Shown: piece after piece, positions 56,995 through 64,000 of the stretch | How the letters are laid out: each line of letters begins with the position of its first letter | Numbering within the stretch: position 1 is the first letter of the stretch | DNA from: BOG-908 sp965198855 | GTDB lineage: Bacteria > Pseudomonadota > Alphaproteobacteria > Acetobacterales > Acetobacteraceae | Assembly: GCA_965198855.1 (NCBI GenBank) | Contig: CBDAPZ010000002.1 | Coordinates: 744,001 to 808,000 of the forward strand | Length of the DNA: 64,000 bases | Direction of reading: 5' to 3' | The notes under the pieces: model-generated | The model's input: the letters and a program-made list of their open reading frames with translations, nothing else | The model's database searches: none | What the model was told of the DNA's origin: nothing | Translations under genes and position numbers: made by a program

Positions 56995-57109
56995 CGTAAT
57001 ACTCCTCTGGAGGCTCGGCCGGTGTTAACGTTCCGTTCTTTATATGGGGTCGCAGCCACATGACTCGCCATTTCCCGGAACAAATCTCCGGTGACAAAAC
57101 GTTCAGGGG

Positions 57110-58039
57110 TCACTCCGGCGAGGTGTGCCCCGGGGTTGTTATGTGCTGGAGATGACCATCCGGGTCGCGCAGGAGCGCCGTCCGTACGCCGTGCCAGACG
57201 ATGCGGGTGGCGGCGATGTCGTTCGGTCGCAGCATTGGCGCAGAGTCGCGATGCGTGACGCGATAGCCAAGTAACGTGAGATGGGGAGAGGCTACAGCTG
57301 GCAGCATCGGCACCACTACCACGACAACGCCCTCGAGATTATCGAGGCGCGCCTGGTCCGCACCATGGTTGATCGTGTGGTTCCCAAGTCTGAGCCCTAG
57401 CTCTTCGTAAAAGAGCCGGCTGGCCTTTGTATCGGCAACGCTGATGGCCGCGTGGTCGATTCCTGGTCCGATCGGGCAAGCGCGGGCGCGAAATTGCAGA
57501 AGCTTTAGCGGATGACAGTCAGGATCACGAAACTTGTAGGCGAACACGCCGCCAGAGGATGCCGGCAGATGCTGCGGTCCGCCCACCGAAATGGCCGTGG
57601 CGTCGCGCAATTTCTGATAGGCCTCAGCCATGTCGGGGATGACCAATGCCAAATGCTGAAAGGAGAGCGAGGACACATTGGTCTCGACGGGATAGGGCCG
57701 CCCGGGATTGTCAAATTGGTCGATTGCAAGACGCTGCTGCCCGAAACTCAGCGACCGGCGCCGCCCGGATCCGCTCAGGCCGAGCAGCCGCATCTCCTCA
57801 CCGGAGATGGGCTGCTCTTGTCCTTCGAACGTAAACCCAAGTACGTCATGATAGAACCGGCATAATCGGGGCAGGTCCGCAGTGACCAGTCGGAACCCGG
57901 CGATCGCCGTCAATCTTGGCGTCTCAGTTTCCGCGGCACTGCATGTGGCACGAATTGTTTCTTGCATCCGCTCGTCCGGCGCAAGCCGAAGCGACAAAGC
58001 CAAGGCAGGCGCTGGGCCGAGCGAACGCACAGATACCAT
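57110..58039 (-). CDS. Double-VOC (glyoxalase-like) protein
   Basis: A 309-residue protein with two vicinal-oxygen-chelate domains: GFRLVTADLPRLCRFYHDVLGF (first) and IDHAAISVADTKASRLFYEELGL (second). The fold suits metal-dependent dioxygenase, glyoxalase or resistance functions; metal ligands are only partly clear. The ATG overlaps the yfdX stop (TGATG), so the two are cotranslated. An ATG 24 codons later is the alternative start. Confidence 0.8.
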   Translation of the reverse strand: MVSVRSLGPAPALALSLRLAPDERMQETIRATCSAAETETPRLTAIAGFRLVTADLPRLCRFYHDVLGFTFEGQEQPISGEEMRLLGLSGSGRRRSLSFGQQRLAIDQFDNPGRPYPVETNVSSLSFQHLALVIPDMAEAYQKLRDATAISVGGPQHLPASSGGVFAYKFRDPDCHPLKLLQFRARACPIGPGIDHAAISVADTKASRLFYEELGLRLGNHTINHGADQARLDNLEGVVVVVVPMLPAVASPHLTLLGYRVTHRDSAPMLRPNDIAATRIVWHGVRTALLRDPDGHLQHITTPGHTSPE

Positions 58040-58728
58040 CAGCCTTTCGCTTTGCTGGCGGCGTGCTGATTATCCTGTAGCGTTACTGTGTCGTAACGCA
58101 CCGCCATCTGTGCATCGCGCAATTGCTGGCTGGCGGCGTAATAACTGTGGTCGAGGAGCATCTTGGACGCTTGCTGCACATCCTGTGTCGTTTGCGCGAG
58201 AGGTGCCACTGTCATGACGTAATCGGCATCGATCGCAGCGACCTTCAGCACATCTTTCGCCTTGTCGGGCTCACCGTTGCGCAGATGCTTGTTGGCCTCG
58301 TCGACTGCGCCGGTCTTGGCCGCAGTCGGCGTCAGCGTCTCGTCCAGAATGAACTCCCCACTGACTGGTACCCAGGCGATGGCCGCCCTGCTCACATTTG
58401 ACGGCGTCTGTGCCTGCCCGGCGACAGTCTTGGGAGGACTTAAATCAGCCTCGGTCTTCGTGAAGACGACATCATCGCTTTTTGCACGGGACAGCGAAGA
58501 TAGTGCGTCATTCACCAGCTTGGTTGCCGCGTCCGTCTTGCCATCATAGATCGCCAGCCGTGCCAAGCCGATATCCTGATAGGCCGCAGCGCCATCGATC
58601 GAAAGCTTGCCGAGGTCCTTGTCGGCCTTGGTCGTCGGAGTGCCCATCTGATCGGCAGCGACGGCAGCGCCTGCCGCGCAGAGAGAAACAGCCACTGCAG
58701 CAACGATAACAATCGGAAAACTTTTCAT
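58039..58728 (-). CDS. YfdX-family exported protein
   Basis: A 229-residue protein with signal peptide (IVIVAAVAVSLCAAGAAVAA) followed by LGKLSIDGAAAYQDIGLARLAIYDGKTDAATKLVNDA, the YfdX signature. AAGGAG sits six bases before the ATG at 58726-58728. YfdX is a periplasmic helical protein linked to acid and stress responses in E. coli (EvgA regulon). Here it is followed by the VOC gene; a repeat element precedes it. An acid-stress role is inference. Confidence 0.85.
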   Translation of the reverse strand: MKSFPIVIVAAVAVSLCAAGAAVAADQMGTPTTKADKDLGKLSIDGAAAYQDIGLARLAIYDGKTDAATKLVNDALSSLSRAKSDDVVFTKTEADLSPPKTVAGQAQTPSNVSRAAIAWVPVSGEFILDETLTPTAAKTGAVDEANKHLRNGEPDKAKDVLKVAAIDADYVMTVAPLAQTTQDVQQASKMLLDHSYYAASQQLRDAQMAVRYDTVTLQDNQHAASKAKG

Positions 58729-58754
58729 TGCATACTCCTTTTTCATTCAACGTA

Positions 58755-58880
58755 GAACGCCTTCTTTTCTGAAGAAAAGAAGCAAAAGCCTTTTTCGTCG
58801 CTATCGCGGTTCTGTTAGGCGACGTATACCGGGGTATAAAGTTTTTTGGTTCTCTTTGTAAAAAAGAACCGCTGCTCTTT
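58755..58880. repeat. Full dispersed repeat element upstream of yfdX
   Basis: Arms CTTCTTTTC-TGAA-GAAAAGAAG and AAAGTTTTTTGGTTCTCTTTG flank core GTCGCTATCGCGGTTCTG. It separates yfdX from the 84-residue protein upstream on the same strand. Confidence 0.88.
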
Positions 58881-58918
58881 CTCGATCCGCGCCATCCGTG
58901 ATTCTACGACTGCCAGAT

Positions 58919-59173
58919 TTAAACGGCGCGTGCGCGGAAGCTTTCCAAGCCTTTCCTCAACTGAGAGCCGCCCTGCAATGCCAGCTCTTGCTCGTCGATA
59001 ATCGCATGATCGACAGCATCGATAGCACCTTGAATCTTGCTGAAGGTTTCTCCGCTGATGGTGTCGCTTTTTTCGTCCGACATCTTGCATACGATCGAGC
59101 GTCGCCGTGCGACGAGTTTCTCCCTCAATGCCTCGAGCCTACGAATATCGTCGGATCTGTATGTATTTGTCAT
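58919..59173 (-). CDS. Small helical protein, function unknown
   Basis: An 84-residue charged helical protein (RSDDIRRLEALREKLVARRRSIV; FSKIQGAIDAVDHAIIDEQEL). GGAG lies nine bases before the ATG at 59171-59173. No signal peptide. The pattern fits cytosolic coiled-coil proteins. It is part of the same-strand row with yfdX and the next gene; function cannot be assigned. Confidence 0.6.
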   Translation of the reverse strand: MTNTYRSDDIRRLEALREKLVARRRSIVCKMSDEKSDTISGETFSKIQGAIDAVDHAIIDEQELALQGGSQLRKGLESFRARAV

Positions 59174-59222
59174 AGTGGCTTTACTCCAAAATCAGACGAG
59201 AAAATCTCTGCCATTTTTCGAC

Positions 59223-59948
59223 TCATGCCCTCGCAATGGACAAAAGACGATCGACTGTCTTCAAAGCGCCGTGACGGTCATCGGTGCCAAGTTGGCCGAG
59301 AGCACGCTGCACATCCGCAATCTCTTGCCGATGCATACGGTTTGGCCGGGTTCGATTGGTCACGTTGAGCAGTCGCACCTCTGCGCGTTCCAGGCAGGCC
59401 TGCGCCTTGCCCAGATGCCCGGTCCGGATCGATTGCTGTGCTGCCACCAGGTAATCCCGTCCGGTGGCACCGCGCGGCAGATCCGGCGTCGGAAGCTCGG
59501 GTGCGACCTCGGACTGCACCGATGCCGCCGTGATGTTGCTGGCGCCTTGCGGTGCTGCATGGGCCGCAGCAAGCCGGTGATCCGCGCGGGCGGCCTTCAG
59601 CGTGTCAATCCAAAGGTCGGCTGCGGCAAGCGCGTGTTTCTCGTGCGCTTGGGCATCGGCAAGTTGATTGGCAAGCGTTGTTGCCCGTTGCTGCGCCGCC
59701 GCCGCATCCGTGCGCGCGGTTTTTGCCTGCACAGCAAAGGCTTCAGCCTGAGCATTTGCGTGTGACAGATCCTGTCCCAGTGCCGCAGCCCGCGCTTGAA
59801 GGCCGGCGCGCTGCGACTCGGCCGAATGCGCGATCGCCGAGCGCGCATGGTTCTGAACCGAGGTTTCGAACCATCCTCCGACGGCGGCAACTGCCAGCAC
59901 CGATGCGGTCACCACTGCGCTCGCCGGCCAACCATGAGTGTTGTCCAT
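59223..59948 (-). CDS. Membrane-anchored coiled-coil protein
   Basis: A 241-residue protein. One N-terminal helix (AVVTASVLAVAAVGGWF) anchors it, and residues 40-140 are an Ala/Gln/Glu-rich coiled coil (LQARAAALGQDLSHANAQAEAF). The C-terminus has a TPR-like hairpin (YLVAAQQSIRTGHLGKAQACLERAEVRLL). GAGGAG precedes the ATG at 59946-59948. Likely periplasmic. No family was recognised. Confidence 0.65.
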   Translation of the reverse strand: MDNTHGWPASAVVTASVLAVAAVGGWFETSVQNHARSAIAHSAESQRAGLQARAAALGQDLSHANAQAEAFAVQAKTARTDAAAAQQRATTLANQLADAQAHEKHALAAADLWIDTLKAARADHRLAAAHAAPQGASNITAASVQSEVAPELPTPDLPRGATGRDYLVAAQQSIRTGHLGKAQACLERAEVRLLNVTNRTRPNRMHRQEIADVQRALGQLGTDDRHGALKTVDRLLSIARA

Positions 59949-60110
59949 TTTGCATCTCCTCGGCGGATCACGTGCCGGCATTGGCCGGAGGGCGTCCCGT
60001 CGCACTGTTATCTGGCAGCGGAAAGATGCGCATGGCAGTCGGGAGCTTCGGCTAACCTGTCAAGAAAGGCCCTACATCGTCGCACTTCGAAGATGCGACC
60101 AACGATTTGA

Positions 60111-60766
60111 TCAGGTGTCGCCGATATCCTCGAGCCATCCATGGGCCGCGGCATGGCGCACAATGTCCGCGCGGGTGTGAAGGCGCAGCTTTGCCGCGGC
60201 CCGTGCCTTGTAGGTCTCGACCGTCTTGATGCTGATCGAGAGGCGTGCCGCGATTTCCTTGTTGCTGTGGCCTTGCGCGATCAGGCGCAGCACATCGGCC
60301 TCGCGCGGACTCAGACTCTCCCCGTCTGCAGGCTGGGGCGCGGGCGCCTGATCATAGGAGACAGCCTTGGCCGCGATCGCCGGATCCAGATAGATCCCGC
60401 CGCCTGCGATCGCGCGTATGGCGCGGGCCAGCTCCTCCGCGGCGGACCGCTTCAGAAGATACCCTTTCGCACCGATGCCCAATAGCTGCTGCACGTAGGC
60501 GCGGTCCTCATGCACCGACAAGGCAAGCACACGCACCGGCGAGCCGGCCTGCACAAGGCGGGTGGCGATCTCAATGCCGCTGATATCGGCAAGGGAGATG
60601 TCGATGACCGCAATATCCGGCATGGTTTCAGCGATGAGGGCCAGCGCCGCACTTCCGTTCGAGGCTTCCCCGATGACGGTGATGTCGTCCGTCGCCAGCA
60701 GCACCGCCTTGACGCCGGCGAGTACCAGCGGGTGATCTCCACGAGAACGACACGGATGGGTTTCAC
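60111..60766 (-). pseudogene. NarL-family response regulator with frameshift
   Basis: The gene starts at GTG 60764-60766, overlapping the kinase stop (GTGA), and reads VKPIRVVLVE. At the acidic-pocket codons one base is missing (GTGGAGATC instead of GTGGAGGATC); with it restored the frame continues DHPLVLAGVKAVLLATDDITVIG, then phospho-Asp AVIDISLAD, the Lys of GYLLK, and a LuxR-type HTH (LSPREADVLRLIAQGHSNKEIAARLSISIKTVE). The intact part from 60704 has no obvious start. As read, no working receiver is made. A sequencing error is possible. Confidence 0.75.
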
Positions 60767-62775
60767 GGCGACATTGCCGATCCGCCGGGTGCCAGAGGCA
60801 CGTCGATGAACAAAGTCGCTCCGATGCCCGCGGTAGATTCGATCGTCATCCCGCCGCCCACCAGATCCAGCCGCTCCCGCATGCCTAGCAGGCCGAGCGC
60901 CGGCGGGCCATTGGCATCCGGCGGCAAGTCCGGATCGAAACCGATTCCGTCATCCTCGATAATGACGCGTAACTTCTCGCGGCTGCGTTCAAGCACCACG
61001 CTCACGCTGTTCGCCTTCGCATGTTTGAGCACATTGTTCAGTGCCTCCTGCACCACACGGTAGACCAGGATTTCGACCTCCGTGGGCAGCCCGCTTATGG
61101 CGCCCACTGCCTGTATATCGATCCGCACGTGGGCGGGCTGGGCACAACCCGCCGCCAGCGCTGCCAGCGCCTTCTCCAATCCCAGGTCATCAAGTGCCGC
61201 GGGCCGCAAATCGGCGGCGGTACGATGGATGTCGCGGCCGATGTCGCGCGCCAAAGCCTGCAGCGCCTGCAACTCCGCCAAGGGCGCCGACCCGGTGCGC
61301 TCCAGGGCCTTCAGGCCGAGCGACAGCCCGGTGACGGACTGGCCGACCTGGTCGTGCAATTCACGTGACAGACGGCGGCGCTCTTCCTCCTGCGCGAGCG
61401 ACAGGCGGCGCAGCAAGGCCTGGCGGTCGGCCACGGCCTGCTTCGGGGCGGTCACGTCCTTCATCACGCCTTGCAGGCTTCGTACGCCGTCAGGGCCCAG
61501 CTCGGCAGCGCCGCCGCTGGCATGTATCCAACGTATATCGCCACCTGCCGACCGAACCCGGAATTCTGCCGACAAGGCGCCTCCCTCGAGCGTGTTGGCG
61601 ATGGCTGCATCCAGCGCTGCGCGGTCTGCGGAGGGGATCGCTGCCAGAACATCTGCCCAGCGCTCAATTCCATTGGGTGGCGGCGGCAGATCGAGCATGG
61701 CGCGGCAGCGCGCTGACCCTTCAAAACGATCGCCAGTGACATCCCAGCGCCACGTGCCGAGCTCGGCTGCCTCCACAGCCAATGCCTGGCGTGCTTCGCT
61801 GGCACGCAGCGCCGCGGCCGCCTGGTCGCGTTCGGAGGCACGGCGCCGATGCAGATCGCGCGCGATCAACGAGGCGAGCCCGGCTGCCAGGGCCAGGCTG
61901 CCGCAGCCGATCGCCGCCAGCACCAGCAAGGCGTGGCGCACCGGATGCTGCAGCACCGATACCGGAATGCCGAAAGCCACCATCCAGCCGCCGGTGCGCG
62001 GCAGCGAGCGTGTCACGGTCTCGACGCGCAGACCGCCGCGGGTGATCCCTCCATGGAAACCCATGCGGCCGGGCGCGATCGTGTCGAGCAGCCCGAGGCT
62101 GGCGAGTTCGCCGGGCTTCTCGTTGGGATCGCCGGTCCGCGCCAGGATATGACCGTTCGCATCCACCACCATCCCGAGCCAGCCGGGGGGCGCGCCGGCG
62201 GTATCCAGTATCGCGCCGATGGCATCCGGCACCACGGCCAGCGACAGGATGTAGCGCAGTTCGCCGCCCCGCAGCACCGGCACCCGCAACGTCGCCGTGG
62301 GAGGGCCGAGGCCAGCAGGGCCCAAGCCGCCGACAGAGGGACGATCGGTCTTGAGCACTTCCTGGAAGCTGGTGCGGTCGCTCGCGGCACCCAGCCGTGC
62401 TTCCGCCGGCCCCGACGTGCTGAACAGCGGCTTTCCCGCAGCATCGGTCACTTCGATCCCCTGCCATAACGGGTGCAGCGTCGTCAGCCGCCCCGCCTCA
62501 GTGCGGAACGCCTCGAAGTCGCCGCGATCGAGCGCCGTGGAGGCGGCAAGTGCCTCGGATAGATCGATCTGCGCGTTCAGTTCCAGGGAAATGCGCTCGG
62601 CAGACCGCGTCGCAAGTTGTACCGCGAGACTGCGCGTGCTCGCCCTCGTGGTCCGTTCTGCCGCGAGCAGACCTGCGAGAATGCCGAAGATCAACAACGG
62701 CAGCAGGGCCGCCGCCGCCAGCCGGACGAAGGTGCGGCCGCCTTCGCCTAACCACCGGTCGAGTGCCTTTTCCAT
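60763..62775 (-). CDS. NarL-type sensor histidine kinase, start at an IS end
   Basis: A 670-residue kinase: TM1 (LAAAALLPLLIFGILAGLLA), a Cache-like periplasmic domain, TM2 (LLVLAAIGCGSLALAAGLASL), a PAS domain, the HisKA_3 box RRLSRELHDQVGQSVTGL (phospho-His at about 473), and HATPase (VVQEALNNVLKHAKA, DDGIGFD, GLLGMRERL). It pairs with the regulator downstream. Its ATG (62773-62775) takes its A from the terminal base of an IS3 element. No ribosome site remains; a GTG at 62854-62856 inside the IS is in frame. Expression is probably impaired. Confidence 0.85.
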   Translation of the reverse strand: MEKALDRWLGEGGRTFVRLAAAALLPLLIFGILAGLLAAERTTRASTRSLAVQLATRSAERISLELNAQIDLSEALAASTALDRGDFEAFRTEAGRLTTLHPLWQGIEVTDAAGKPLFSTSGPAEARLGAASDRTSFQEVLKTDRPSVGGLGPAGLGPPTATLRVPVLRGGELRYILSLAVVPDAIGAILDTAGAPPGWLGMVVDANGHILARTGDPNEKPGELASLGLLDTIAPGRMGFHGGITRGGLRVETVTRSLPRTGGWMVAFGIPVSVLQHPVRHALLVLAAIGCGSLALAAGLASLIARDLHRRRASERDQAAAALRASEARQALAVEAAELGTWRWDVTGDRFEGSARCRAMLDLPPPPNGIERWADVLAAIPSADRAALDAAIANTLEGGALSAEFRVRSAGGDIRWIHASGGAAELGPDGVRSLQGVMKDVTAPKQAVADRQALLRRLSLAQEEERRRLSRELHDQVGQSVTGLSLGLKALERTGSAPLAELQALQALARDIGRDIHRTAADLRPAALDDLGLEKALAALAAGCAQPAHVRIDIQAVGAISGLPTEVEILVYRVVQEALNNVLKHAKANSVSVVLERSREKLRVIIEDDGIGFDPDLPPDANGPPALGLLGMRERLDLVGGGMTIESTAGIGATLFIDVPLAPGGSAMSP

Positions 62776-62840
62776 GAGGTGGTGCCGGGAATTCGGACAG
62801 GTTGATAAGCTTTTCCCACCTTCGGGTAGGATGAGAACGA

Positions 62841-63128
62841 ATGGGGAAAGTGACACGCAAGCGCTACTCGGCCGAGTTCAAGGCGCGGGTCGCGTTGGAG
62901 GCCATCAAGGGCGAGCAAACAGTATCCGAGTTGGCATCCAAGCACGGGGTGCACGTGACCATGATCAACGGCTGGAAACGGCAGGCTGTTGAGGGCATGG
63001 CGGCGATTTTCGGGGCGAAAGCTGAAGCGCCGCCGGCGGCAACGGAGGCCGACCTGACACGGCTGCATGCCAAGATTGGTCAATTGGTTGTGGAACGGGA
63101 TTTTTTGGCGAAGGCCTCCGGTCGATGA
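62841..63128 (+). CDS. IS3-family transposase OrfA, copy 2
   Basis: A 95-residue HTH protein identical in sequence to the copy 1 OrfA. The possible slip site T TTT TTG is at 63101-63107. Its stop overlaps the orfB ATG at 63125. Confidence 0.92.
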   Translation: MGKVTRKRYSAEFKARVALEAIKGEQTVSELASKHGVHVTMINGWKRQAVEGMAAIFGAKAEAPPAATEADLTRLHAKIGQLVVERDFLAKASGR

Positions 63129-64000
63129 CGGTCGAGTGGAGGCGCCGGATCGTGCGGGCGGACCACGCGATGCTATCGATTGTCCGACAATGCGAATTAC
63201 TGTCAATCAGCCGATCGGGATTTTACTATGAGCCGACAGGAGAAAGTGCCGAGACATTGGCGCTGATGCGGCTGATTGACGAGGCGTATCTGCTGTTTCC
63301 ATACTACGGGTCGCGTCAGATGGCGCGGCATCTGTCTCGCCTGGGGCATCCGGTTGGGCGGCGGCGGGCGCGGCGTTTGATGGCCAAAATGGGCCTGGCG
63401 GCGATCTATCAGAAGCCGCGCACCAGCACGCCGAACCCTGAGCACCGGATTTACCCGTATCTTTTGCGCGAGCTGGCGATTGACCGGCCAAACCAGGTTT
63501 GGTGCGCGGATATAACGTATATTTCGATGCGGCGTGGTTTCATGTATCTGGTGGCCGTGATGGACTGGGCCACCAGGCGGGTGCTGTCGTGGCGTGTGTC
63601 GAACAGCATGGAAGCCGATTTCTGCATCGAGGCGCTGGAGGAAGCACTTTCCAAGTATGGTCAGCCGGAGATTTTCAATACCGATCAGGGCAGTCAGTTC
63701 ACCAGCCCCCGCTTTACCGGGGTTCTGGAGACCAAAGGCATCAAGCTCAGCATGGATGGGCGCGGCCGCTGGATGGACAATGTTTTCATTGAGCGGCTGT
63801 GGCGCTCGCTGAAATATGAATGCATATATCTGCATGCTTTCGAAACCGGCGGAGAACTGCGCGCCGGGGTCTCGACCTGGGTCGGCCACTATAACAGCCA
63901 TCGCCCGCATTCCACGCTATGCGGTCGCACGCCAGACGACGTATATTACGCGCGTCCGCTGCCGGCGCTGGTGCCGGGGCACGCCCCGGCACCAGCGCCG
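63125..64000 (+). CDS. IS3-family transposase OrfB, copy 2 (3' end beyond window)
   Basis: Starts MTVEWRRRIVRADHAMLSIV and shows the same D-D-35-E residues as copy 1 (VWCADITYIS, NTDQGSQFTS, DNVFIERLW). 292 codons are in the window; the last few and the stop are cut off. The left arm of the 72-bp palindrome is at 63946-63980. Confidence 0.92.
   Translation, partial: MTVEWRRRIVRADHAMLSIVRQCELLSISRSGFYYEPTGESAETLALMRLIDEAYLLFPYYGSRQMARHLSRLGHPVGRRRARRLMAKMGLAAIYQKPRTSTPNPEHRIYPYLLRELAIDRPNQVWCADITYISMRRGFMYLVAVMDWATRRVLSWRVSNSMEADFCIEALEEALSKYGQPEIFNTDQGSQFTSPRFTGVLETKGIKLSMDGRGRWMDNVFIERLWRSLKYECIYLHAFETGGELRAGVSTWVGHYNSHRPHSTLCGRTPDDVYYARPLPALVPGHAPAPAP

Larger units (their letters stand above)
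62775..64000 (+). mobile_element. IS3-family insertion sequence, copy 2 (right end beyond window)
   Basis: Begins TGAGGTGGTGCCGGGAATTC and matches copy 1 base for base where compared, in opposite orientation. By comparison about 88 bp are missing at the right edge, so the target duplication cannot be seen. It has inserted exactly at the start codon of the kinase gene. Confidence 0.93.

Overview
The window is high-GC DNA from what is most likely an Acetobacteraceae-like alphaproteobacterium (order Rhodospirillales). This is inferred from gene content and not proven: exosortase-A-type polysaccharide genes with PEP-CTERM proteins, a DUF2125 protein, paired pssA/psd genes, an IalB-like protein and a YfdX stress protein. 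No rRNA, tRNA or CRISPR array was recognised.

Layout. 1-9.0 kb: surface polysaccharide genes, namely a truncated GSCFA gene, a GT-D-type transferase, an exosortase-A-associated O-glycosylation ligase, a beta-helix protein, a PEP-CTERM protein, an asparagine-synthase-like amidotransferase and a GT4 glycosyltransferase. 9.1-14.9 kb: DUF2125 gene, a complete IS3-family element, then a run of overlapping genes ftsE-ftsX-ydcF-plsC. 15-24 kb: a zinc-ribbon protein, a WcbI-like protein, a CBS protein, a second GT4, prs with a histidine phosphatase, an acyltransferase-3 gene and a broken Uma2 gene. 24-33 kb: rlmN, ialB-like, a glutaryl-CoA-dehydrogenase-like gene, pssA-psd, infC (apparent AUA start), hslO, a second PEP-CTERM protein and a methyltransferase. 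33-45 kb: a TPR glycosyltransferase and two paralogous porins flanking an RND efflux operon. 45-52 kb: an OmpR-type two-component pair, an MHS-type MFS transporter, a relic LysR gene and a CPA1 antiporter. 52-54 kb: an AT-richer patch that splits an mscS-like gene and carries an unrecognised gene. 54.5-56.6 kb: an exported protein, cytochrome b and a molybdopterin oxidoreductase. 56.7-62.8 kb: a stress-type cluster (VOC protein, yfdX, small helical proteins) ending in a NarL-type response regulator that carries a frameshift and a kinase whose start codon straddles the end of a second IS3 copy. That copy runs off the right edge.

The strongest unexplained signal is a dispersed repeat. It has six full copies of about 125-135 bp and three half copies. 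Each full copy has two inverted A/T-rich hairpin arms around a conserved G/C-rich core. Copies lie at gene ends, between convergent genes and inside operons. One copy is an open reading frame fused in frame to the efflux outer-membrane gene, and another supplies the last codons of a histidine kinase.

Several genes are damaged: the Uma2 gene by nonsense; the LysR relic, the NarL regulator and a small membrane protein by single-base frameshifts; mscS by insertion and truncation. Whether the single-base lesions are biological or sequencing errors cannot be told from this sequence.
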